A stretch of 64,000 nucleotides of DNA from Paracyclopina nana. Lineage: Eukaryota > Arthropoda > Copepoda > Cyclopoida > Cyclopettidae. A model generated the notes under the pieces. That model did not search any database. It was not told the origin of the DNA and worked only from the letters and a program-made list of their open reading frames with translations. A program made the translations under genes and the position numbers. This document shows positions 33,201 to 46,073 of the stretch, one piece after another. The number at the start of each line of letters is the position of its first letter. Position 1 is the first letter of the stretch. The stretch spans positions 3,794,501 to 3,858,500 of the forward strand of contig JAGUCH010000002.1 of NCBI GenBank assembly GCA_019096065.1, in the 5' to 3' direction.

Positions 33201-34977
33201 TGGTCTTGACAGTCCCCAAATCCATCGGCTTCTTAATGATTGTGTGATAGTCGTGCAAACCGAGGGCTTCGGCGTCGACGGGCTTGTAGAAGGGCCACGC
33301 ATACGCCTGGTGCCTTTTGTTGAACAGCTCACGCAGAATTTCATTGCAATACTTCAAGCTTTCCGGCAGTTTGGATCTGCAAAAGGAAAGACAGGGTTAG
33401 ACTGTAATTTTACGGCAAAGGTTTGAGCCTTCCAAGCCTCTTGACTTTCGGGTTTTACATACTTGGAATGGTCCGTCAGTGACTTAGTTCTGGGCTTCAT
33501 TTTTATCTCTTTGCGCCCAATGCTTTCTTTATCGGGCTTCAATTTTATCTTTTTCTGCCCAATTTCACTAAAAGCAGAAAATCATGATGGTATACACAAC
33601 ATAATGACATGATTTCTGCTGCTGCTCCTCCTCCTCCTCTCAGAAGAAGAACGAACAACCACAGCAAACATAATGTGGATCTCTTTCGGTATTTTTGGCT
33701 TAATGTCTCCCACTAATCTTCACAATTATCTTTTTTGGTCTTACCTTTTCGCTTGTGGTCCAGATTCCCTGCGAGATGAGATCTTGGTGTTGGTCTGACT
33801 TACTGACATGGCTCCGTCAAAGACGGAAGGTATCATAGTTTCAGCTTTTCGCTTAATCCCTGCAAAAAACAGCAAAAACCAAATTTAATGGAGATGCTCA
33901 AAAACAAAACGCAAAATTTGGCAAATTGCGCTCCCAAAGGCATTGTTAAATTTCAAGTGTTTCCGCTTGTACTCACACAAATTTGATGAGCAAAATTATT
34001 TCGTAACGCCATTTTTGGCAAAAAAGCGTTCTTATTTGAAAGAAGTAGCAGACAAAAAAAAATAGCGCTGTTACCTGCAACAGGCTGAGATGATGATTGT
34101 AAGGATTTGACTGGTAAAGCCACGTCTGTGGGTGGCTTCTTATCAATGAAGAGGTGGTCCATAGAACTGGCTCCAGGTGGAAGGACTTTTTTTCGCATTA
34201 TTTGAGGCTTTTTCAACACCGGCTTCTTCAGCTGATCAGCAGTGAGGAGGAATTCAACTGGTGGCATTTGCTTGACTTTCGAACGATAAAACTTTTCTAA
34301 GGAGTTGGCCATGTAGGACACGTCCTGAAAGTAAGTAATGCCTACATTGGTTCACGCGAAGTGACTCTGTAGTATTACCTCTCCTGGCTTGTTATACATG
34401 TAGCAATTTTTGAACATGAGATTGATGTCGTCGGTGCATTCTTGGCTGCACCAGTAATAGTTGTTCTCCAGCCTTTTCTTCACAGTACCTAAGTCCATAG
34501 GCTGCTTCACAATCTTGAAGTAATCAGGTAAGCCGAGTTTGATCGTGTCCACAGGAACATGGAATGGCCAGCCATGTTGATGCTTCCACATGCCTGAAAA
34601 TACAGTACATCAGTACACGTCCCACTGACAGATGCTTTCGGTAGCAGCAGTGAGTTCTATGTACAGCTATGAACTCAGACGAAATTTGGACTGTCACCTT
34701 TAACGACGACATTCTTGAGGTACACAAGCTGGTTGGTAACTCGGCCAGGTCTCGAGGCTGGCGGGACAACCGGAGGCTGCACGATTCCGTTCACAGGCTC
34801 GATGTAGGGCTCATTGCGAGGCGGAGGCCGCTCAATTTTCACCTCACTTGACAGCGGCTTTTTATCACCACTTTCCGAGCCTTTGAGGTCGTTGTTCACA
34901 GTTATTTCCGACGACGGATCCATCTTGATTTCTGACCCGTTGGATTTCACTTCAGAAGCAGGAGTGGCCTCCATCAT
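30261..34977 (-). CDS. fs(1)h: BET family double-bromodomain protein (BRD4/fs(1)h type, long form)
   Basis: Chromatin reader of acetylated histones that recruits P-TEFb. Eleven exons (34698-34977, 34379-34593, 34075-34324, 33745-33859, 33463-33567, 33073-33376, 32810-33016, 32623-32749, 32309-32463, 32091-32207, 30261-31691) total 3306 bases, 1101 residues, every phase closing. Bromodomain 1 (about residues 75-185) has GWPFHVPVD and the acetyl-lysine Asn in [10 protein letters not shown]. Bromodomain 2 (about 325-430) has [18 protein letters not shown] and [13 protein letters not shown]. The ET domain is about 590-670 ([20 protein letters not shown]). A Ser/Asp stretch, a Gln tract and a charged helix follow. 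The end, [20 protein letters not shown], is the P-TEFb-binding C-terminal motif of BRD4/BRDT, so this is the long-form type. The symbol is that of the fly ortholog. Confidence 0.95.
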
Positions 34978-36242
34978 AATGTTTTTTTTGTGTGCAGATC
35001 ACTCAATGTTTGAAGTCTCCAGAGATTAGCTAGAAGAAGAGGAGAAAAGGCCATTAACTAATAGTGGTTAAATGGAATATGTCACCGCTGTTTACACGAA
35101 CGATTTACGCAGCAAAACAGAAGAGCGTGGAAATTCCAGACTCGGAAAATCGGCAAAATGATGGCGTGGGGACGCCGCGGTACGCAACACACACCTAATT
35201 AACTTGAGCCATTTGCGAAAAAACGAAATAACGTAAACTAATTAGGCCGTGTCAACTAACAACCGATCACAGTTTCAGGATTTGGCCGGCTAGAGGATGG
35301 TTTTAGATGAAAAATTCATCGCTCATTGAGCTTTTGGACGAGAAATGCTGCCGAACTTTTTTGACGCTTCACTAAAGACGGGCATGGGCGCCGGTCAAAT
35401 GTAACTTGAATTCCGCCAAAAAATTGGCGTCACTCACTACATAAAATGCAGCCACATGGGCTTGCAAATCACTAGAGGCCACGACAAAGGCCGAATCTGA
35501 AGTCTCCTTACTCGGATGACAGGGATTCAGCCCGATTCTGGGACCCGGCGTCCTTTGGGCTCCACTGAAGTGTTTACGTTTCGCACGTCATTTTCGCGGA
35601 ATCTTGGCGCAAACTGGAAAATCAAAGGCGGCCACAATTCGAGGACGGAGGCAAGCCTCGATGCTGACGCCCAAATGTCGGCCTTGGTCACTGCTATGCA
35701 CTAGATTTCTCGTATTTTTTGGGCGAAATATTCACTCCTCAAGTCAATGTTAGCTGTTTTGCTAAATTAAACTAATATCGGCTCTGACCCCGAGCCACGA
35801 TTTTTTATCTCGGAAAGTAGGCAAAAAAGTCAAAAAGAGTTGACTCAAGCTTTTCCAATACTTGAAATAAGCTCCTTATTTTTATTCTGATCTATATTGA
35901 ACACTATTACATGAAGATGTAAGGGTGCCAAGAGTCTTACGGTGGTCCAATGTGGATGTGTTGACGCCTTAACAATTCAGAACGTTGTGAGTGACTCCAT
36001 TCATGAGGGCAGAATGTACGCGGCTGGCGCGGCAGAAGTCGTCAAATTCCGATGTGCGCTGTGGCGCGCTAGCCCAAAAGAGTTCACTTACGCGCGCCTA
36101 CTCGTTTCACCTGTAAGGAGCGCACGCCAAAACAAGAACATTTCAAAAATCGCAACAATTGGGAAATGGGAGATTATCACACAACCTAGCTACATTCCAG
36201 AATGTTCCGCTAAAATAATAACTTTATTCATTTTTGACAGCT
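34978..36242. other. Upstream region of the BET gene; no gene seen
   Basis: Presumed BET promoter and 5' UTR side. Several short plus-strand ORFs show no coding features. The stretch is less AT-rich than other spacers here. Confidence 0.5.
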
Positions 36243-36861
36243 TCACAATTCGGATCGAGGATTGTTTCTTGTCGCGTTTCGGTCGTCAAATTGCTCCAAA
36301 ATGTGCTTAGGAACGACTTCTAGAGCTTTAATGTTGGTGGCTTCTAGCTTGACCAGAGGCGCAAATCCGGCTGTGTAAGCTTCAAACCAGCGGGCCGCAC
36401 ACAACGCCCAACTGTTTCCGGGCACCAATCCGGGAAAATGAGGCAGATGAGGGGTTGACAAGTCATTCCCTTGGCTTTTAGTATAAGCCAGAAACTGAAA
36501 TAAACAAATCGGAAAAATTCCGTTAATTGTCTGTTTATCTCAGCCTGGAAGCCCTGGTGCTCAGTGAAATGGCAAAAAATCGACTCAGTACTCACCTCAG
36601 CAGTCATTGTAGCGCAAACAGTGTGTGAGCCCCGGTCATTTTCGTCCGTTTTTGCGTAGCCATCGCGATACCAACCTGTCATGGGATTTGTGGAGCAAAT
36701 CTGGAGACTTCTCCCGTAAATGTTCTTCTGTTCCATTCCGGAGCTCCTGCAAAAACACGGAATTACGAAAAGAGCCTTCCTAACCAGGCTGAGCTTTACC
36801 TCTGTGCCATTATTGCTATCACTGAAAAAATCACAGCTAACAAGCTCGCGAACACTTCCAT
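36243..36861 (-). CDS. Secreted DUF2237-domain protein, copy A
   Basis: Exons 36800-36861, 36596-36746 and 36243-36494: 465 bases, 154 residues, phases 2 and 0. The first exon encodes a signal peptide (VFASLLAVIFSVIAIMA). The rest is one DUF2237 domain: NIYGRSLQICSTNPMTGWYR, DRGSHTVCATMT, GNDLSTPHLPHFPGLVPGN, then WALCAARWFEAYTAG and VKLEATNIKALEVVP. The domain is best known as a small conserved protein of bacteria with no established function. The C-terminus has a short Asn/Arg-rich extension not seen in copy B. Location after signal cleavage: secretory pathway or outside. Confidence 0.85.
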
Positions 36862-37084
36862 TAGTCGACAGACAGCACGAGGTAAGTCAGCTGAATGTTA
36901 TTTGTTTAATTGCGTAACTCGAATTCGGTGAAACGTTAACTTCATCAAGCTGAGCTTACTTTGGAGTCTGTCCCATGCTTCGTAACTCTCCTTTTGTTTC
37001 TATGACAGTTTTCTAGCGATCGATGTTGTGTAATATTTTGTTATGAATCCGTTCAAACAATGGCGGGAGTAAGAGGATTTATTC

Positions 37085-37652
37085 TCACGCATCACTCTTT
37101 TGCTCTAACAGATCAATAGGTACAATAGTTAAGGCTTTTGCATTGGTGGCTGAAAGCTTGACTAATGGAGCTTTGCCAGCTTGAAAGGCTTGCAGCCAAC
37201 GAACAGCACACAGAGCCCATCTATCTCCTGGCCTCAGGCCTGGAAACCAAGGCCTTGGCGTGGACAAATCATTGCCCATTGCTTTGGTGTAGTCCAAGAA
37301 CTGAAATCATTTTTAGCATGATTTACAAGATGCCCGTAGAATTAAGGCTGACAACTACTTACTTCTTGTGTCATAGTTGCACAAACCACATGAAGTCCCC
37401 TGTCATTGTTGTCAGTTCTTGCATAGCCATCCCTGAACCAACCTGTTCTTGGATTAAGTGAGCAAATTTCCAATGGTTGGCCATAAATATTCTTTTGGGC
37501 AGTTCTGGATGTCCTCCACCATCCTTGCCCAAAGCTGGGTTAAAAAGGATCGTTTTAATTGAGCATCTTGATATTAATATTCTTTCTTACCAAGCTGTTG
37601 AAAAGACAACCAGATGAATCAGAAGTAGGAGTACATTTTTTGTGAAGTTCAT
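37085..37652 (-). CDS. Secreted DUF2237-domain protein, copy B
   Basis: Exons 37591-37652, 37363-37534 and 37085-37300: 450 bases, 149 residues. Exon 1 length (62 bases) and both intron phases equal those of copy A, so the two arose by tandem duplication. Signal peptide NVLLLLIHLVVFSTA; then the domain with NIYGQPLEICSLNPRTGWFR, DRGLHVVCATMTQE, GNDLSTPRPWFPGLRPGDR, WALCAVRWLQAFQAG and VKLSATNAKALTIVP. Residues that are constant in the bacterial family (CS..P.TG..RDG, HxVCA.MT, GNDLSTP, FPGL.PG, W.LCA.RW) are kept in both copies, arguing for function. Confidence 0.88.
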
Positions 37653-37991
37653 GTCTCAAGAGATCCTTGGTGACATATGACGAGTGATTCAGAAAAAGAT
37701 AAATTATGTGAAGATGACTCGAGACGGATATTTCTCGTTTGACTCACTGCTTGGAGCTCATTTCAAAACTAGCCAGCTTGATTGTTTCAGTCTGTTTTTA
37801 TGTAGTCTCTTTTGGAGGATATAACTGCAGTGGTGTTATGCAATTCTTCTTACACAAGTGTTGTTGCTTTGCTAATACTCGACTACGAACTGTATTTCAT
37901 AAACAGCCGATGAGAGAACCTTGTGTTTGGTATTTTTAGTGCTTACAATATTAGTATTATTGGACTACAGTTATTTTCGGCTTTCTTCAAT
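37653..37991. other. Short spacer between DUF2237 copy B and the first ATPase gene
   Basis: Upstream of copy B and 3' flank of ATPase copy 1. Nothing recognised. Confidence 0.4.
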
Positions 37992-40900
37992 TTAGTAGTA
38001 GGTCTCGCTCTCAACCCATCCTCCAGGTGATTGCCTTAGGATCCATTTGCGGATTTCATCGAAGACGAAGATTAGCAGAGAGAAGGGAATCGCAGGAAAC
38101 CACCAATTTATCTTCAAGGGATACATTTTGAGGCCCTTGTCCATCCCTGGGGTGTAGCTTAGGAAAGCTGCCAGGGCTGTTTCAAAGAACAGTCCAAAGT
38201 TCATGATCCAGTTTGTCATTCCCTGCTGGAAGACAGAATTTTTCCTTGTCTTGCAAATAATCAAATCTGCCCATTGAACAACAACAATGGACACAAAAAA
38301 GGCAGTGTGACATGTGTACTCCAAAATTTTGCGTTCTTTAAATGTCCACTCTTGGCCATAGGAGTCTGTCAGATCATTGATTGCTGCACTATCCCAAGCT
38401 CTCCTCAGACCTAAGAGATGCTTGGGCCAGAACCCATTCTCAGCCAAAATAACCAAGTAGACAAAGAATCCTGCACTGGCTTGAATCATTCCTATCATAC
38501 CATATGCCATAGAAATAAGCCTCTCATTTACCAGCTTGTCAGTGAATGGATTCCTGGGCATTCTCTTCATGATGTCAGATTCAGCCTCTTCATAAGCCAT
38601 TGAAATGGCTGGCAGCATATCAGTGCCCAAATCAATGCATAGAATTGTGACAGTTCCCAAAGGCAGGGGAATATCAGCCAGGATGAACAGCAAGAATGGA
38701 GAGATCTCCGGAATATTAGAAGTCAAAGTGTAAGCAATGGACTTTTTCAAGTTGTCAAAAATGAGGCGACCCTCCTCCACTCCAGTGACTATTGATGCAA
38801 AGTTGTCATCCAAGAGAATCATGTCAGCAGCTTGTTTTGATACATCTGATCCAGCAATACCCATGGCAACTCCAATATCTGCCTTTTTCAAGGCTGGAGA
38901 GTCATTCACACCATCACCAGTCACAGCCACAATGGCTCCCATTCTTTGACAGCCTTCCACAATGATAAGCTTCTGCTGAGGAGAAGTTCTTGCAAATACA
39001 ATTTCAGTATGATACAGCAATATATCATCCAATGCTTCATCAGCCAGGTCCTTCAGCTCTCCACCATGAATCACAGCAGCATGTGCTTCCCTTGGATTGA
39101 CATCTTCAACTGGGATATTCAATCTTTGCGCAATGTCCTCAACTGTCTCATTACCCTCAGATATGATTCCAACAGACTTAGCAATTGCTTTAGCTGTGAT
39201 GGGATGGTCACCTGTTACCATGATTACCTTAATGCCAGCAGATCTGCACTTGGCAACTGCATCAGGAACAGCTGCCCTGGGAGGATCAATCATTGAAACT
39301 AGGCCTACAAATCTGAGTCCTTCTATGGGAAAATTGACATCATCAGCATCAAATTGGAAGCCACGAGGATATTCTTCCTCATCCAGCATGAAGTCACAGA
39401 ATCCCAAAACTCGTTCACCCAAGCCACCCAACTCCATATAAGCATTGTTAAACAACTCTTTCCATTCATCAGTCATTTCCAAGTCCTCTCCATTGATAAC
39501 AATTGATGAGCATCTTTGAAGAATTCTTTCTGGGGCACCCTTCATTACCAAAAGATACCTTTTGTCACTGTTGTCCTCTGTCTCATGGATTGAAACTTGA
39601 TACTTGTTGGTAGAGTTGAAAGGGACTTCACAAACTTTCCTGTTTCTGGCTCTATATTGCATTACATTGCCCATTGTGAGCTCACAACACTTCAACAAAG
39701 CAGCCTCAGATGCATCTCCGTTGACTTCTCTTTTCAAGATAGGAATACTATCTTGTCCTGGTTTGAACTCGGCTCTATTGCAAAGAGCAGCACACCTAGA
39801 AAGGCTTTTCCATCCTACAGCATTTTTGTTCATACCCACTCCAGATTGATCCTCGGAGGTGTCAGCCTCATGAATTTGGTTATCAAACCACATGTGGGCT
39901 ACTGTCATTCGGTTTTGAGTTAGAGTGCCTGTTTTATCAGAACAGATGGTGGAAGTAGAGCCTAGGGTTTCTACTGCCTCCAGATTCTTGACCAAACAGT
40001 TCTTAGAAGCCATTCTTTTGGCTGTAAGTGTGAGGCATACTGTAACAGTGGCCAAAAGGCCTTCTGGTACATTAGCTACAATGATACCAATCAAGAAAAT
40101 AACAGCATCGAGCCAATGGTATCCCAAGATGAAGGCAATGACAAAGAAAGTGACTCCAAGGAAAACTGCGACTCCAGTAATGATGTGAATGAAATGAGCA
40201 ATCTCTTTGGCAATGGGAGTATCCCCAGTATCCAAACCTGATGCCAGTCCAGCAATCCTGCCCATGACGGTGTTGTCAGCAATGTTAATGACAATTCCTT
40301 TTGCAGTGCCCTCTACAGCATTAGTTGAGAAAAATGCCAAGTTCTTTGTTTCCAATGGGTTCTCATGAGTGAACTCGGGAGATCTAGCTTGAGGCTCAGA
40401 TTCTCCAGTCAATGATGAATTATCAACTTTGAATCCCCTTGCCTCAAGTACTCTAATATCAGCAGGAATCCTGTCACCAAACTTGACTTCAATTATGTCA
40501 CCCAAAGTGAGCTCATCAGCCTTAATAGTTAGTTTGTCTCCATCTCTAAGGCATAAGGCATACTGAGGAACCATGTTCTTGAATGACTCCATAATCTTAG
40601 ATGATTTGGATTCCTGATAGTAAGAGAAAATGCCAGTGACAACAACCACAACCGTCAATACAATTCCCAAGTACAAGTTGTCATCTGGAGGCTGTTCCAT
40701 GGTGGTTGCCTGGATTCCATAAGCTACAAAGCAAAGAATAGCTCCGAGCCAAAGGAGCATGGCAAAGCCACCAAACAGGGCTTGCAAGAACTTGATCCAT
40801 TCTGGAGTGGTTGGTGGAGGAGTCAGGGCATTCGGTCCATATTTTTCATATCCAGCCTTGGCTTGAGATGATGTTAATCCGGTGGATGGATTCACTCCAA

Positions 40901-41139
40901 ATCTCCTAAATAGCTCTTCTGCGCTAACTTTGTGGACATCAATCTCAAGCTCCTTCTTGAGATCGTCTAACTTTCCCTTATCTTTTTCTTTTCCTGCATA
41001 TCAAAAGTAAACAGCAATTAGCTATTATTCCTAGTAATAGATGCTGAAGCAACATATGTAATTTAGATAGTTTTCGTGCCCAGAGCTGGCACCAGATCAA
41101 ACTAATTGGATTATTTAGTAGATTAATCCTCTTACCCAT
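37992..41139 (-). CDS. Na+/K+-ATPase alpha subunit, copy 1 (1001 residues)
   Basis: P-type ATPase exporting 3 Na+ for 2 K+ at the plasma membrane. Exon 1 holds only ATGG of coding sequence (41136-41139) before GTAAGAGG; exon 2 is 37992-40993 and enters in phase 1, giving an exact frame. Phosphorylation motif DKTGTLT with Asp ~354; LTGESEPQ actuator loop; nucleotide site KGAPERIL; hinge [21 protein letters not shown]-terminus ESETYY. Ten membrane spans expected. In the M1-M2 loop ([13 protein letters not shown]) the positions equal to sheep Q111 and N122 are Q and N, the cardenolide-sensitive state. The short N-terminus [20 protein letters not shown] is usual for arthropod enzymes. Confidence 0.97.
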
Positions 41140-42461
41140 GATGTCCTCTCTATGTGGCTTTCGTTGGACAACTGAGCAGTAGGAGCTCTTTGCCGTGCAT
41201 TTCACAAGTTTTTGCTGGAACCCTCATGCAACGTTATTGATTTCAACGAAGAAGCCCCTGGCATGCCTTTAGCCAAGTACAGTTGGATTCATCTAAGAGC
41301 TAAAAAACAATGCTATTTTTAATGCTGCTTAGTTTTGCGCTATATTCGATCTAACAGCTTTTTTATCGTACGTCCCGTACATTTTGGTAGCCTATTTAAG
41401 GCTCTTATTCAATGAAGAAGTCGGTTCATTTCTACTTATTACATTATTTTGTCTGTCTTCATGTGAATTTTTTACATTTCTTTTTAATCTTACATATTTT
41501 CTTGCTAGTCTATTTTGTAACTTGTTTAAATAAATTGATAACAATTAGTCTGTAGTATATCTGCTCAGTTAAGTTGGAATTGGAAAGCATTCTGCCAGCA
41601 TTGTACTCTGTGGAAAGTTTGAGCTGGCAGCGGCAAGAGAGATGAGTATCTGCATTTTGCAGACATGCCTTTTGCTAGGAAAGGTCCCATAACGCGATGA
41701 TGGCTTCTTGTAGGAGGGCTGTTGTACTAGTACAAAATACCAAGGGCTTTCAGAAGGCAAAAATAGCCTTTTTTATAAGCCGAAGAAGAGATTCGACACG
41801 CGATAACTTGCTGAAGTATTGTGTGACTCTTCCATTACTGATCAAAGAAAGACAATATTCAATATTTTTGAAGGTTTATTGATGGTTATTTTTGCGTAAT
41901 TTGAACGTTTGCCTGACTTTGATGGTCATTTAAAGCTAAAAATTGAGAGGGATTTAGATAAGCGCCAAAATTGCTAAATCTTGAAAAGTATGGCAACTGC
42001 TCCGCAATGCGGCGGAAATCGTTGTATAAGATGGCAGCTTAAGTAAAGTATGGCAGTATGGCTTCCCTGGAAAGCAATGCCATGCGCAGGGGTAAACTTG
42101 GTAACAAAAAGGCAAAAGCATGGCATTGAAGGTGTTTTTTGCGGGCTAGTGCTGAAAATTCTGTTCAGGGTGAAAGCCTTAGAATACACTTGTATTTATA
42201 GAGCTAGTTTGATCAATTATTGGCAAGGAGCCCCTAACAACAGAGTTGAGAGGCCAGAGACAGCTCGGTATTGGTCATGCAATCTCAACTTTGCATGATA
42301 CCTTTCCGAGCCACACTTTTTCCCTTGTGGTAAACAATACAGTGTTTTATTGGTGGTTTTTATTATTGTGAATATTATTTTAACAGCGAGAGAGAAACAC
42401 AAGCTAATGAACTCTTTTTAGAGAGGACTTTTTTACAACATCATATTATAAGCTGAACCTT
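41140..42461. other. Spacer between the two ATPase genes
   Basis: Holds the 5' UTR and promoter of copy 1 and the 3' UTR of copy 2. No other gene recognised. Confidence 0.5.
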
Positions 42462-45400
42462 TTAGTAGTAAGTCTCCTTCTCAACCCATCCACCTGGATT
42501 ATTGCGAAGGATATACTTGCGAACCTCATCATAAATGAATATAGCAAGAGAAAATGGCATTGCCGGAATCCACCAATTAATCTTCAAAGGGTACATTCTC
42601 AAGCCCTTGTCCATTCCTGGGGTGTAGCTCAAAAATGCTGCAAGAGCAGTTTCAAAAAGTAATCCGAAGTTTAGCATGTAATTTCTCATTCCTTGTTGGA
42701 ATAAGGAGTTCTTGCGAGTCTTGCAGATAATCAAATCAGCCCATTGAACCACCACAATTGACACAAAGAAGGCAGTGTGACAAGTATACTCCAAGATTTT
42801 TCTGTCTCTGTATGTCCATTCTTGACCATATGAATCTTCCAGATCATTAATTGCTTGTGAATCCCACTCTTTCCGGATACCTAAAAGGCGGCTGGGCCAA
42901 AATCCATTTTCAGCTAAAATGACAAAGTACACAAAAAATCCAGCACTTGCTTGAATCATTCCAATTTGACCATATGCCATTGAGATCAACCTTTCATTGA
43001 CTAGCCTGTCAGTGAAAGGATTTCTTGGCTGTCTTTTCATAATATCAGACTCTGCCTCTTCATATGCCATAGATATTGCTGGCACCATGTCTGTGCCTAA
43101 ATCAATGCACAAGATGGTGACTGTTCCCAAGGGCAAGGGAATATCAGCTAGTATGAAAAGGAGGAAAGGGGAGATTTCTGGGATATTAGAAGTTAGCGTG
43201 TAGGCAATTGACTTTTTCAAATTGTCAAATATAAGCCTTCCCTCCTCAACTCCTGTCACTATTGATGCAAAGTTATCATCTAGCAAAATCATGTCTGCAG
43301 CTTGTTTGGATACATCTGAGCCAGCAATGCCCATGGCCACACCAATATCTGCTTTCTTGAGAGCTGGTGAATCATTCACTCCATCTCCAGTTACTGCAAC
43401 AATTGCCCCCATCCTTTGACATCCTTCAACAATGATCAATTTTTGTTGGGGAGAAGTTCTTGCAAAAACAATTTCAGAGTGGTGAATCAATATCTCATCA
43501 AGTTGGTCAGAATCAAGATCTTTGAGCTCACCACCATGAACAACAGCTGCATGAGCCTGTCTTGGGTCAACTTCAGACAATGGAATATTAAGTCTAGCAG
43601 CAATGTCCTCAACTGTTTCATTTCCCTCTGATATGATTCCAACTGACTTGGCTATGGCTTTGGCAGTGATAGGATGGTCTCCAGTGACCATAATCACTTT
43701 TATGCCAGCAGATCTGCATTTTGCAACAGCATCTGGAACAGCTGCCCTAGGCGGATCAATAAGAGACATGAGCCCCACAAATCTGAGTCCATCAATAGGG
43801 AAGTTAACATCCTCTGGATCAAATACAAAATCATCTCCAAACTTTTCTGGGTCCAACTTGAAGTCACAAAATCCTAGCACTCTTTCACCAAGGCCACCCA
43901 ACTCCAAGTAAGCATTGTTAAAGTTTTCTTTCCATTCATCATCTAAGGGTTTTTCCTCACCATGGACAAGTATTGTTGAGCACCTGTCTAAAATTCTTTC
44001 TGGAGCTCCTTTCATAACTAGGATGTACTTGTCAATATCATCATCTCCCTCATCTTTTTTATGGATAGAAACCTGGTATTTGTTGGTTGAATTGAAAGGA
44101 ATTTCACAAGCTTTGGTTCTCTTGCTCCTATACTCATTGATATTTTTGCAAGCTAGTTCACAACATTTTAATAATGCTGCCTCTGATGCATCACCATTCA
44201 CCTCTCTTTTCAAAATAGCAACACCTTCTTGCCCTGCTTTGAACTCTGCCCTGTTGCATAGTGCAGCAACTCTGAAAAGTTTTTTCCATCCAGGCTCATC
44301 CTTCAAAGCTTGAGATCCAGACTGGTCCTCTGTGGTATCTGCCTCCCAAATCTTGTTATCAAACCACATGTGGGCAACTGTCATTCGATTTTGGGTCAAT
44401 GTGCCAGTCTTGTCAGAGCAGATGGTTGAGGTTGAGCCGAGAGTTTCAACAGCTTCCAGATTTTTAACGAGGCAGTTTTTTGATGCCATTCTTTTGGCAG
44501 TCAAAGTCAGGCAAACTGTTACTGTAGCTAAGAGACCCTCAGGGACGTTGGCAACAATAATTCCAATTAAGAAGATGACTGCATCAAGCCAGTGATAGCC
44601 CAGGATGAAGGCAATGATGAAAAATGTGACTCCCAGAAATACAGCCACTCCAGTGATGAGATGAATGAAGTGGGCAATTTCCTTAGCAATCGGAGTCTCT
44701 CCAGTGTCAAGTCCAGAAGCAAGTCCAGCAATTCTTCCCATCACAGTGTTATCCCCTATGTTGACTACAATCCCAATGGCAGTTCCCTCAACAGCATTTG
44801 TTGAGAAAAAGGCTAAATTCTTGGTCTCAAGAGGATTCTCATGTGTGAATTCTATGCTTCTGGACTGAGGTTCAGATTCTCCCGTCAGCGAAGAATTGTC
44901 CACTTTAAAGCCCCTTGCCTCTACTACTCTTATATCTGCTGGAATTCTATCTCCAAATTTGACCTCAACCACATCCCCAATGGTCAACTCTTCTGCTTTC
45001 AAATTGATTTTTTCTCCATCTCGTAGACATAGTGCATATTGGGGTACCAAATTCTTGAATGACTCCATGATTTTGGATGACTTGCTCTCTTGGTAGTAGG
45101 AGAAAATGCCAGTAATAACAACTACTCCAGTCAGAACAATACCCAAGTAGAGATTATCATCTGGTGGTTGTTCCATGGAGGATGCTTGGATTGAGTAGGC
45201 AAGAAAGCAAAGGATAGCGCCTAGCCACAAAAGCATTGCAAATCCACCAAAAAGGTTCTGGCAAAACTTCACCCATTCTGGAGTAGTAGGTGGTGGAGTG
45301 AGAGCATTGAGCCCATCTCTCTCCAAATTGGCTTTGGCCTTGGCATCGGTTAGTCCAGAGGTGATACTTGTTGAGTATCGAGCACACAACTCCTCAATGC

Positions 45401-45548
45401 TGACCTTATGCACGTCCAACTCCAGTTCCTTCTTGAGGTTGTCCAAATCTTGGCCCTTTGACTCTGCGAACGAGGAGAATGCTTTTAACTTTTTTGGTCT
45501 TTTCAAGGGCTTTGTTTTCCCATTAGTTTGTCGGGCTTTAGGACCCAT
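42462..45548 (-). CDS. Na+/K+-ATPase alpha subunit, copy 2 (1028 residues, no introns in the coding part)
   Basis: One continuous exon with the same enzyme architecture: [15 protein letters not shown] (Asp ~379), [28 protein letters not shown] and C-terminus EKETYY. Q121 and N132 in the M1-M2 loop again predict cardenolide sensitivity. It differs from copy 1 mainly by a 25-residue longer N-terminus rich in Lys/Arg ([20 protein letters not shown]), a changed segment after the phosphorylation site and a different nucleotide-domain surface ([12 protein letters not shown]). Tandem duplicate, same orientation, upstream of copy 1 in transcription direction. Copy 1 keeps an intron after ATGG; copy 2 lacks it in the coding region. 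Confidence 0.97.
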   Translation of the reverse strand: MGPKARQTNGKTKPLKRPKKLKAFSSFAESKGQDLDNLKKELELDVHKVSIEELCARYSTSITSGLTDAKAKANLERDGLNALTPPPTTPEWVKFCQNLFGGFAMLLWLGAILCFLAYSIQASSMEQPPDDNLYLGIVLTGVVVITGIFSYYQESKSSKIMESFKNLVPQYALCLRDGEKINLKAEELTIGDVVEVKFGDRIPADIRVVEARGFKVDNSSLTGESEPQSRSIEFTHENPLETKNLAFFSTNAVEGTAIGIVVNIGDNTVMGRIAGLASGLDTGETPIAKEIAHFIHLITGVAVFLGVTFFIIAFILGYHWLDAVIFLIGIIVANVPEGLLATVTVCLTLTAKRMASKNCLVKNLEAVETLGSTSTICSDKTGTLTQNRMTVAHMWFDNKIWEADTTEDQSGSQALKDEPGWKKLFRVAALCNRAEFKAGQEGVAILKREVNGDASEAALLKCCELACKNINEYRSKRTKACEIPFNSTNKYQVSIHKKDEGDDDIDKYILVMKGAPERILDRCSTILVHGEEKPLDDEWKENFNNAYLELGGLGERVLGFCDFKLDPEKFGDDFVFDPEDVNFPIDGLRFVGLMSLIDPPRAAVPDAVAKCRSAGIKVIMVTGDHPITAKAIAKSVGIISEGNETVEDIAARLNIPLSEVDPRQAHAAVVHGGELKDLDSDQLDEILIHHSEIVFARTSPQQKLIIVEGCQRMGAIVAVTGDGVNDSPALKKADIGVAMGIAGSDVSKQAADMILLDDNFASIVTGVEEGRLIFDNLKKSIAYTLTSNIPEISPFLLFILADIPLPLGTVTILCIDLGTDMVPAISMAYEEAESDIMKRQPRNPFTDRLVNERLISMAYGQIGMIQASAGFFVYFVILAENGFWPSRLLGIRKEWDSQAINDLEDSYGQEWTYRDRKILEYTCHTAFFVSIVVVQWADLIICKTRKNSLFQQGMRNYMLNFGLLFETALAAFLSYTPGMDKGLRMYPLKINWWIPAMPFSLAIFIYDEVRKYILRNNPGGWVEKETYY

Positions 45549-46073
45549 TGATTAACTCAGATAGAGATTTACTTCGTTATTGATTGGAAAGTTAATAGGG
45601 TTGCTTTGTGCTTCCTCTCGTTCATGAATAATAGATCACCAGTTGATTACTCCCCGCAAATTTTGCTAGTTTAGCTCAGGTAGACTGTGCTAGCTAACTC
45701 GACACGTGTATTCACCTCATTTTTCCTGGCATCCTTGTAATGGTGTGCGATTCCATGTATATAGGTGAAAGCCCCAACTTAACGAGGGGATCCTAGTCAG
45801 AATTCGCACTAATGGAGGAGATATGGTAGATGATCGTCCATAAAACTTTTCCCTCCTGCTTTACATTTTACTAATGCTTGTTACTATGAAAGTATTGGCA
45901 CATCTAATCAAGCACGAAATTACTTGTCATTGGATTATTACATCAAAGCGTTTGACGTATCAAAAAAGTTAGCTTGGAATAGAAATAGAAAGGAATTGCG
46001 AGCAAAGTTTTTCGATAAGTTCACGTCTGCTGATGAAAAGCGTAGGTTTTTTTATGTGACTGCATACATACAG
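45549..46073. other. Upstream region of ATPase copy 2
   Basis: Presumed promoter and 5' UTR of copy 2. Plus-strand ORF at 45924-46208 is antisense to a better minus-strand frame and not called. Confidence 0.45.

Noticed and set aside
38418-45555. Numerous plus-strand ORFs inside the ATPase genes
   Set aside because: Antisense shadows of two strongly conserved P-type ATPase frames.
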